Origin: DAOTZS01 sp034434335
GTDB lineage: Bacteria; Chloroflexota; Anaerolineae; CG2-30-64-16
Direction: 5' to 3'
Assembly (NCBI GenBank): GCA_034434335.1
Contig: DAOTZS010000048.1
Location: forward strand, 1 to 9,707
DNA: 9,707 bases
The notes under the pieces are model-generated. The model ran no database searches and was not told the origin of the DNA. It saw nothing but the letters and a program-made list of their open reading frames with translations. A program made the position numbers and the translations under genes. Position 1 is the stretch's first letter, and each line of letters starts with the position of its first letter. Shown piece by piece: positions 1-4,462 of this stretch.

Positions 1-1
1 A

Positions 2-370
2 GACCTGGCCGACCAGCAGCGGGTGGACCTGGTCCTCACTACCGGCGGCACCGGCCCGGCACCCCGCGATGTGACCCCCGAGGCAACACGGGCGGTCATC
101 GAGCGGGAGATGCCCGGCCTGGCGGAACTGATACGGCTGGAAGGGTATCGGAAACACACCCCCTTTGCTGTGCTCTCCCGGGCCGTAGCTGGCATCCGGG
201 GAAAGACCCTTGTCGTCAACCTGCCGGGCAATCCGCAGGCGGTGCGGGAGAGCATGGAGATACTGGGGCCGCTGTTGCCGGCGGCTGTGGCTCTGATGAA
301 GGGCGAGGCCCCCCTGAATGGCATCAACGACCCATCCTGGGCAGCTCGCTTTGAAAAGGAGAAGAGATGA
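2..370 (+). CDS. mogA: Molybdopterin adenylyltransferase MogA (5' truncated)
   Basis: This is the C-terminal 122 residues of a MogA/MoaB-type protein; the reading frame is open to the left edge and ends with TGA at 368-370. MogA activates molybdopterin by adenylylation before Mo or W insertion, in the cytosol. Visible family marks are the TTGGTG nucleotide/MPT-binding motif, the RDVTPEAT stretch directly after it, the REMPGLAELIR helix, and LPGNPQAVRES near the end, which corresponds to the LPGxP segment of MogA. The RDVTPEAT and EMPG segments fit MogA better than MoaB or the MoeA domain, and the protein ends soon after the domain, so no fusion follows. The usual length is about 160-195 residues, so roughly a third is missing upstream. 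An internal GTG at 23 is not a real start because the domain is already under way there. Family identity is firm; the choice of MogA over MoaB is an inference. Confidence 0.9.
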   Translation, partial: DLADQQRVDLVLTTGGTGPAPRDVTPEATRAVIEREMPGLAELIRLEGYRKHTPFAVLSRAVAGIRGKTLVVNLPGNPQAVRESMEILGPLLPAAVALMKGEAPLNGINDPSWAARFEKEKR

Positions 371-417
371 GAACCGCCGATAGGGCTTGTTTGACAGCAT
401 GGCATCTGAAAGGCTGA
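367..417 (+). other. 16-codon mini-ORF overlapping the mogA stop
   Basis: An ATG at 367-369 overlaps the mogA TGA (ATGA) and opens a 16-residue frame (MRTADRACLTAWHLKG) that ends with TGA at 415-417. A good Shine-Dalgarno sequence, AAGGAG at 356-361, lies 5 nt before it. The signal could mark the start of a former downstream gene now reduced to a stub, a coupled leader peptide, or chance. The peptide resembles no family I recognise. Confidence 0.2.
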
Positions 418-438
418 GGGGAAAGAACGGCAATGCTT

Positions 439-465
439 GTAGCTGAAGGCATTGCCTTCAGCTAC
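439..465 (+). repeat. Perfect 12-bp inverted repeat (hairpin)
   Basis: GTAGCTGAAGGC at 439-450 and GCCTTCAGCTAC at 454-465 are exact reverse complements with a 3-nt ATT loop, giving a very strong stem. An alternative 8-bp pairing also exists: GGCAATGC at 429-436 with GCATTGCC at 449-456. The two structures exclude each other. There is no T-run after the stem, so it is not a classical intrinsic terminator. It may end or process the mogA transcript, or be part of a dispersed palindromic repeat. Confidence 0.75.
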
Positions 466-506
466 CCCGCCCGAAAGGCATTGCCTTCGGCTACCCCGTC
501 CGAAAG
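449..506 (+). repeat. 29-bp tandem direct repeat, two copies
   Basis: Copy 1 (449-477) and copy 2 (478-506) match at 27 of 29 positions; the core is GCATTGCCTTC(A/G)GCTACCCC. Each copy begins inside a palindrome centred on GGC-ATT-GCC. The second palindrome (about 471-490) is imperfect, with one bulged base. Copy 2 runs directly into the AAAGGAGG ribosome binding site of the next gene. The repeat could be a REP-like or other dispersed element. Confidence 0.75.
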
Positions 507-520
507 GAGGAAGGCTCGCG

Positions 521-1009
521 ATGAGTTACCGCCAGTTTATATGGGTGACAATGGCGCTCGTCTGTTTTATGCTGGCTGGGGAGGCGTGTGTACCAGCGAG
601 TGTCTCTCTCGCGCCTCACCCGGTGGAGGCAGTCCCTCCGACAACTTCAACCCTGGCTGCCAGCCCACCCCCAACATCCCTGGACCCAGAGGCGATCGCG
701 GCACAGCTCACGCCTGTAGCCACTATCAGCCAGGCGGCCGAACAACTGGCCGGGCTGCTAGGGACAACCCCCGACGCAGTGAGGGTGCGTGTGGAAACAC
801 CGGTGGTGGGGGCCTGCGCCACCTGTGACCGACCACCCGTGGGAGAATTCCGGGAAAAGGGAGTCCCGGTGAGCGAGGTTGCCCTGCCATTGGTCCCGGC
901 CAGCGCGGTCTGGTTAACTGTGCAAGATGTCGTTTGTCACTATGCCTATGATGGCCGGGAATTGAAGCCTATCTCCGTGTGGATAAGCCCCCAGGAACCT
1001 GAACCATGA
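521..1009 (+). CDS. Secreted protein of unknown function
   Basis: A 162-residue protein starting at ATG 521, chosen because AAAGGAGG (503-510) lies 10 nt upstream; a longer in-frame extension from 452 would lie within the tandem repeat. The N-terminus (MSYRQFIWVTMALVCFMLAG, then EAC) is a typical export signal. Cys23 could be a lipid-modified residue, but GEAC is a poor lipobox, so plain cleavage after Ala22 is equally possible. Residues 25-56 form a Pro/Thr/Ser/Ala-rich linker. The compact C-terminal part contains an AAEQLAGLLG helix, TPDAVRVRVE, a CATC pair (Cys99/Cys102), Cys139 and YAYDGRELKP. This layout (helix, DAVRV strand, Cys pair, YxYDG strand) resembles small extracellular domains common in Chloroflexota, but I cannot name the family. 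The stop overlaps the next start (ATGA), so the two genes are translationally coupled. Confidence 0.75.
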   Translation: MSYRQFIWVTMALVCFMLAGEACVPASVSLAPHPVEAVPPTTSTLAASPPPTSLDPEAIAAQLTPVATISQAAEQLAGLLGTTPDAVRVRVETPVVGACATCDRPPVGEFREKGVPVSEVALPLVPASAVWLTVQDVVCHYAYDGRELKPISVWISPQEPEP

Positions 1010-1152
1010 AAAAGGCCATCGTCGTGCCCCTGGATGATGAGGAGCTCCTTGATCTCTGCCGCATCATCATGGACCGTGATGCAGAGGGGGCGCTGGAGTT
1101 CCTGAGCCGGCACCTCAGGAAGCCGGCCCAACAGGCCCTGGAGGGTGGCTGA
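1006..1152 (+). CDS. Small conserved-looking protein, 48 residues
   Basis: ATG at 1006 overlaps the TGA of the preceding gene (ATGA), which argues for coupled translation. The product starts MKKAIVVPLDDEELLDLCRI and ends AQQALEGG. It is acidic, probably mostly helical, and has no signal peptide or membrane segment, so it should be cytosolic although its partner gene encodes an exported protein. The DDEELLDLCRIIMDRDAEGA helix followed by LEFLSRHLRK gives it the look of a genuine short helical protein rather than a chance frame. The same frame continues after the TGA for 22 and 29 codons between further TGA stops, without a recognisable product. Function is unknown. Confidence 0.6.
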   Translation: MKKAIVVPLDDEELLDLCRIIMDRDAEGALEFLSRHLRKPAQQALEGG

Positions 1153-1231
1153 AAGGTGCTGATCGAGGTGCCCGGTGCGGGCATTACCGAGATGCAAGGC
1201 AATCTGTTTGGGCGCCACTGAGGGACGGAAT

Positions 1232-1257
1232 GCACGACACGCCATGATGTGTCGTGC
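1232..1257. terminator. Hairpin between convergent genes, possible bidirectional terminator
   Basis: GCACGACAC (1232-1240) and GTGTCGTGC (1249-1257) are perfect 9-bp arms around an 8-nt loop. The hairpin lies in the gap between a + strand gene pair ending at 1152 and a - strand gene pair ending at 1312, where a shared terminator would be expected. Neither side has a T-tract, so termination would be weak or factor-assisted. A second stem with one G-U pair (1296-1304 with 1315-1323) straddles the stop codon of the - strand gene. The rest of 1153-1311 holds no convincing gene. Confidence 0.45.
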
Positions 1258-1311
1258 CAACTGAGCGCGCTGATGGGGGCGGAGTACATGGCGCTGGCCC
1301 GCCACGTCTGA

Positions 1312-1821
1312 TCATGGTGGGCCCGACGTATCTTCGGGGGTAACGTGGTCAAAGGGGTTCTCGGTGGGGAGGCTTTCGGCCCGGGCCGCGGCCAGCAGCG
1401 TCGTGTCACCGCTGACCAGGGTCAGGGGAAGCCCAAAGGGAGCCAGGATGCGAGCAGACCGCAGGGCAACGGCCAACTGGACCGCGTCGTAAGCCTTCAG
1501 AGGATGGCGGCGCGCCAGGACGGTGGCTACAAAGAAATCCTCTTGAGTCACCCGGATCAACTGGTAGCGCCAGTGGACATCGTCCATAAACTGGTCAAAT
1601 GCCCCATCCCAGACCTTTCGACGAATCCGTCCAGTCCGGTACAGCACAGCGAAGGCTGCGGCGACTTCGGCCACGCTGACCTCCGCAATCAGAACAGCCT
1701 GGGTGGGTTGATTCCCGTCGCCCCCCACTTCCAGCAGGCTCCGGACCCAGGCGCTGCCCGGTTCGCGGACGTAGACTTTGACCAGCGCGCTGGTGTCAAA
1801 ATAGTAGAACTCCGTGCTCAC
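1312..1821 (-). CDS. PIN-domain ribonuclease toxin, VapC-like
   Basis: A 169-residue PIN-domain protein, the expected length of a long VapC-type toxin, which in this family is a Mg-dependent RNase in the cytosol. The acidic active-site set is visible: Asp9 in YFDTSALVKVYVREPGS, Glu52 in SVAEVAAAF, Asp112 in LKAYDAVQLAVAL, and Asp139 in LVSGDTTLLAAAR. The complete set suggests an active nuclease. The start is GTG at 1821-1819, overlapping the stop of the upstream partner gene (GTGA), which is typical of toxin-antitoxin operons with translational coupling. The C-terminal tail after about residue 150 lies outside the core domain. The RNA target cannot be read from the sequence. A toxin role is inferred from the domain plus the partner gene. 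Confidence 0.9.
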   Translation of the reverse strand: MSTEFYYFDTSALVKVYVREPGSAWVRSLLEVGGDGNQPTQAVLIAEVSVAEVAAAFAVLYRTGRIRRKVWDGAFDQFMDDVHWRYQLIRVTQEDFFVATVLARRHPLKAYDAVQLAVALRSARILAPFGLPLTLVSGDTTLLAAARAESLPTENPFDHVTPEDTSGPP

Positions 1822-2129
1822 CGACGGTTCTGTATGACGATGTCACTGGCCATCGGACCCGGGGGGAGATGGTCCAACTCCCACCGGATGGCTTGCTTTT
1901 CCTCTTCCGGCAGGGACCGCCAGCGTTGCGCGTGGACTTCAGCCATTGGCGGAAGCTTGGAGATCAGCCCCTGGGCCCGCAGCCAGGCGATGAGATGCCG
2001 CGGGTCCGGCGGCACGCCCGGCGTCGGCGGGGGAACCTGCGGCTCTTCACCTGCCAGTTGCTGCACCCGCCGCTCCAACCGGTCCAGGCGGGTCCGTAGT
2101 TCGGCCAGTTCCTGCTCTATCTTTTGCAT
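1818..2129 (-). CDS. Putative antitoxin partner of the PIN toxin
   Basis: A 103-residue protein starting at ATG 2129-2127, selected because a GGAGG lies just upstream and because the longer open frame (to 2507) would run through the promoter and into the opposing Fe-S gene. Residues 1-27 form a heptad-like coiled coil (MQKIEQELAELRTRLDRLER). A Pro-rich linker follows (about 30-42), then a helical part with LIAWLRAQGLIS and LPEEEKQAIRWELDHL. The C-terminal SDIVIQNRR resembles the short toxin-binding tails of small proteins encoded before PIN toxins. No AbrB, RHH or Phd/YefM fold is evident, so DNA binding and autoregulation cannot be claimed. Gene order (this gene first, 4-bp overlap with the toxin) is the standard antitoxin-toxin arrangement. 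The antitoxin role is inferred from position. Confidence 0.75.
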   Translation of the reverse strand: MQKIEQELAELRTRLDRLERRVQQLAGEEPQVPPPTPGVPPDPRHLIAWLRAQGLISKLPPMAEVHAQRWRSLPEEEKQAIRWELDHLPPGPMASDIVIQNRR

Positions 2130-2153
2130 CCACCTGCCTCCTACGCTTATTAT
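2124..2153 (+). promoter_or_regulatory. Possible promoter of the Fe-S protein/ABC exporter operon
   Basis: On the + strand TATTAT (2148-2153), or TATACT (2151-2156), gives a 5/6 -10 match in the only AT-rich patch of the gap. The best -35 candidate is a weak TTGCAT at 2124-2129, 18 bp before TATTAT. It occupies the same bases as the - strand -10 box, so the two promoters would exclude each other's polymerase. Confidence 0.4.
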
Positions 2154-2177
2154 ACTCTCACCCTCTACCCAACACAA
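2149..2177 (-). promoter_or_regulatory. Promoter of the antitoxin-toxin operon
   Basis: On the - strand a perfect TATAAT -10 box (2154-2149) is preceded, at 17 bp spacing, by TTGTGT (2177-2172), which matches the first three bases of the -35 consensus. Transcription would start near 2142, leaving a leader of about a dozen bases that consists mainly of the GTAGGAGGCAGGTGG ribosome-binding region. Confidence 0.6.
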
Positions 2178-2186
2178 GGGGAAATT

Positions 2187-2744
2187 ATGCTGATAGAAAA
2201 GTACGACCTGGAAGTCTTCACGCCGCCCTGCGAGCCGGGGGCGGAGCGCTTCAGCGCCATCGCCCACCTGCCCAACGACATCCGCGAGGTCTTCCCGTAC
2301 CTGAACGCCACCCTGCGCGGCGCGGTCTACCAACCGGCGGTCCCCTCGGTGAGTTGGCGCAAGGCCGGCCACTACGTCGTCTTCCAGCCCACGCAGATTG
2401 CCGTCAGCAACGTGGAAGACCGGGAGGGGGCCATCAAAGAGATAGAGGGGATTGTGGCCCTGGTCAACCGCACCTGGGAGCGACGAGACCAGATAGAGCC
2501 CAACCACGAGACCCGCCGCCGGCCGACCGGGCTGGAGCTCTATAAACTGCTACCGCGCACCAACTGCAAAGCCTGCGGCGAGAGCTCTTGCTTCGTTTTT
2601 GCCAATAAATTGGCTGCCGGGCAGGCGAATCTGGAGGCCTGTACACCTCTCTTCGCTCTCCAATACGCGCAACAGCGGGAGCAACTGGCCGAACTGGTGG
2701 CAGACCTGCCCGCCATCGGCCCCAGGCCTGCAGGGCCACGGTAA
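2187..2744 (+). CDS. Fe-S cluster protein with PF04060-type 4Fe-4S domain
   Basis: A 185-residue cytosolic protein. ATG 2187 is chosen because AAGGGGA (2176-2182) precedes it at a good distance; the frame extends upstream to 2124 but would run through the promoter. The C-terminal third carries a 4Fe-4S site: LPRTNCKACGESSCFVFANK with Cys127, Cys130, Cys135, then Cys152. That is the CxxC-x4-C-x16-C pattern of the domain also found in CODH/ACS corrinoid subunits, RnfB and related redox proteins. The N-terminal 110 residues (PPCEPGAERFSAIAHLPNDI, FPYLNATLRGAVY) form a separate domain whose function I do not know. An electron-transfer or cluster-delivery role is inferred. Only 20 nt separate it from the ABC ATPase gene, so the two are probably co-transcribed. 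Confidence 0.8.
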   Translation: MLIEKYDLEVFTPPCEPGAERFSAIAHLPNDIREVFPYLNATLRGAVYQPAVPSVSWRKAGHYVVFQPTQIAVSNVEDREGAIKEIEGIVALVNRTWERRDQIEPNHETRRRPTGLELYKLLPRTNCKACGESSCFVFANKLAAGQANLEACTPLFALQYAQQREQLAELVADLPAIGPRPAGPR

Positions 2745-2764
2745 CGGCTGCGGGAGGAGAACCT

Positions 2765-3715
2765 GTGACCTATGCGGTAGAAGTTGTGGAGCTGACCAAA
2801 ATCTACCCAGGCAACCGGAAGAGGTTGCCGGTGCGGGCTGTGGATGAGATCAGTTTTGCCGTCCGGGAAGGTGAGATCTTCGGCTTCCTGGGACCCAACG
2901 GCGCAGGCAAGACGACCACCATCCGCATGTTGACCGGCCTGAGCCGCCCCACCTCTGGCAATGCCCGTGTGTTGGGCTATGACTTAAAAAGCGACTTGGT
3001 GCGGGTCAAGAAACACGTCGGCGTCGTGCCCGAGCAATCCAACCTGTACGATGAGCTCTCGGCCTACGATAATCTGATGTTTGCCATGCAACTCTATGGC
3101 GTGCCACGCGGGGAACGCCACGCCCGTGCCCAGGAGCTCCTGGCTCGCTTCCGCCTGAGCGAGAAGCGGGATACGCCCTTCGCGCAGCTCTCGCGCGGCA
3201 TGAAACGGGCTCTGACTATCGCGGCTGGGCTGGCTCATCGCCCACCCCTGCTGTTCCTGGATGAGCCAACTACCGGGCTGGACGTGATGAGCGCGCGCAG
3301 CCTGCGGGGGATGATCGCCGGCCTGCGAGATGAAGGGGTGACGATCTTTCTGACTACCCATTACCTGGAGGAAGCCGAGCGCCTGTGCGACCGTATCGCC
3401 ATCATCGTCAGTGGCCACATCGTGGCGCTGGACACGGTGAACGGCCTGAAGGCGCAGGTGGCAGGCTGCACCATGGTTGAAGTGAGTGCAGCAGACAGTG
3501 GTGGCCAGGCCGAGACACGACGTTTCAGCGGCAACGATGTGGAAACGGCTCTGCACGCGGCACTGGCGTGGGCCGAGGCTGAGGGCCGGCAGGTGGTGGC
3601 AGTCAACACCCTCCGTCCGACGCTGGAAGATGTCTTCGTCCGACTTACCGGCCTGAGCGCCGAAGCCATGCTGGCCGAGAAGGGCGCAAAGGGAGGAGCC
3701 CATGCTGGCGGATGA
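2765..3715 (+). CDS. ABC transporter ATP-binding protein (ABC-2/DrrA-like exporter)
   Basis: A 316-residue nucleotide-binding subunit. The GTG start at 2765 follows GGGAGGAG. Walker A is GPNGAGKT (residues 43-50, Lys49), the Q-loop is PEQSNLYDELSA (Gln91), the signature is LSRGM (142-146, with Arg replacing the usual first Gly of LSGGQ), Walker B is LLFLDEP (Asp166, Glu167), and the H-loop is TTHYLEEA (His199). The extra 100 residues after the core, including LRPTLEDVFVRLTG near the end, are the DrrA/NodI/CcmA-type C-terminal extension. It would power the membrane partner encoded next, whose start lies inside this gene (14-nt overlap). The substrate (drug, lipid, polysaccharide or other) cannot be deduced. 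Family assignment is firm. Confidence 0.95.
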   Translation: MTYAVEVVELTKIYPGNRKRLPVRAVDEISFAVREGEIFGFLGPNGAGKTTTIRMLTGLSRPTSGNARVLGYDLKSDLVRVKKHVGVVPEQSNLYDELSAYDNLMFAMQLYGVPRGERHARAQELLARFRLSEKRDTPFAQLSRGMKRALTIAAGLAHRPPLLFLDEPTTGLDVMSARSLRGMIAGLRDEGVTIFLTTHYLEEAERLCDRIAIIVSGHIVALDTVNGLKAQVAGCTMVEVSAADSGGQAETRRFSGNDVETALHAALAWAEAEGRQVVAVNTLRPTLEDVFVRLTGLSAEAMLAEKGAKGGAHAGG

Positions 3716-4433
3716 TGTGCGGGGAATGCTCTACATTGCTCTCAAGGACCTGCGGGCCTACTATCTGAAGCCGCCCAACATCAGTTGGGGCATCCTCTTC
3801 CCGTTTGCCTTCGTCCTGGCCTTTGCCATCCGCAGCCCGGGCAACCTGCGGGACCTGGTGCCCGGCCTGCTGAGCCTGACTCTATTGTTTGGCACCAGTT
3901 CCATGGAAGCCACAGTCATAGTTTTTGAGCGGCGCACCGGCTCCCTCGAGCGGTTGCTGCTGGCGCCGATCCGGCTGCCGGCCCTCCTGGCCGGGAAGTT
4001 GTTGGGGGGGATGGCTTTTGGCCTGACGGTGACGGCGGTGGTGTTGGCCGTCACCCTGGTGCTCTTCGGCGCGGCAGGGGTCCAGTGGCCTTCGCTTCTG
4101 TTGGCCTTATTGCTGGGGGCAGCCGCCTTCGGGGCCCTCGGAGCCTTTGTCTCGGTGGCCGTGCGGGAGATCTTTGAGGCTCAGACGCTGGCAAACCTGA
4201 TCCGCTTCCCAATGATGTTCCTGGGTGGGGTGTTCGTTCCTGTGACGGCGCTTCCACCGGTGTTGCAGGTGATGGCTCGCCTGTTGCCCCTGACCTATCT
4301 GGTAGAGGCCTTACAGGGTGCGCTGGCCGGGCGTCCCTTTAGCGAGAGCAGCCCAGACCTGTTAGCGCTGGCCGCATGCACAGCGCTCCTCTTTGCCCTG
4401 GCAACTTTGATACTGAGACGGCGGGTGGAGTAA
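3702..4433 (+). CDS. ABC-2 type transporter permease
   Basis: A 243-residue integral membrane protein with about six hydrophobic segments: ISWGILFPFAFVLAFAI, LVPGLLSLTLLFGTSSMEAT, LGGMAFGLTVTAVVLAVTLV, the LLLALLLGAAAFGALGAF stretch, MMFLGGVFVPVTALP, and a last helix before the basic end RRRVE. The cytoplasmic ERRTGSLERLLLAPI segment and the FPMMFLGGVFVPVTALPPVL stretch are typical of the ABC2_membrane family (DrrB, NodJ). Its ATG follows GGGAGGAG (3691-3698) and lies within the end of the ATPase gene, so translation is coupled and the two should form a homodimeric-permease exporter. The length is usual for the family. The transported substrate is unknown; the Fe-S gene in front does not reveal it. 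Confidence 0.93.
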   Translation: MLADDVRGMLYIALKDLRAYYLKPPNISWGILFPFAFVLAFAIRSPGNLRDLVPGLLSLTLLFGTSSMEATVIVFERRTGSLERLLLAPIRLPALLAGKLLGGMAFGLTVTAVVLAVTLVLFGAAGVQWPSLLLALLLGAAAFGALGAFVSVAVREIFEAQTLANLIRFPMMFLGGVFVPVTALPPVLQVMARLLPLTYLVEALQGALAGRPFSESSPDLLALAACTALLFALATLILRRRVE

Positions 4434-4455
4434 AATAACCCTGACGAGGGTTATT
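4434..4455 (+). terminator. Stem-loop after the ABC operon / before the radical SAM gene
   Basis: AATAACCC (4434-4441) and GGGTTATT (4448-4455) form a perfect 8-bp stem with a 6-nt loop, beginning right after the permease TAA. The AT-rich distal stem partly replaces a U-tract, so termination would be partial. The only purine-rich stretch that could act as ribosome binding site for the next ATG (GAGGG, 4446-4450) lies in this hairpin, so it may also limit translation. Confidence 0.5.
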
Positions 4456-4462
4456 CAGCCAG

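Noticed and set aside
391..396. Perfect TTGACA -35 box after mogA
   Set aside because: No acceptable -10 box lies 16-18 bp downstream (the bases there read GCTGAG/CTGAGG).
449..506. CRISPR-like direct repeat
   Set aside because: The two 29-bp copies are directly adjacent with no spacer, and no cas gene is in the window.
433..828. 131-residue + strand frame starting in the tandem repeat
   Set aside because: It overlaps the secreted protein gene in another frame and has no ribosome binding site; the 521 start has AAAGGAGG and a signal peptide.
1150..1221. Selenocysteine readthrough at TGA 1150
   Set aside because: No convincing SECIS stem lies at the right distance, and the residues after the TGA match nothing recognisable; kept only as a low-interest observation.
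1345..2193. 282-residue open frame on the + strand
   Set aside because: It is antisense to the PIN toxin and its partner, which have clear motifs and start signals; its translation looks like random Arg/Ser/Gly-rich sequence.
2984..3703. 239-residue - strand frame
   Set aside because: Antisense shadow of the ABC ATPase gene, which carries every expected ATPase motif.
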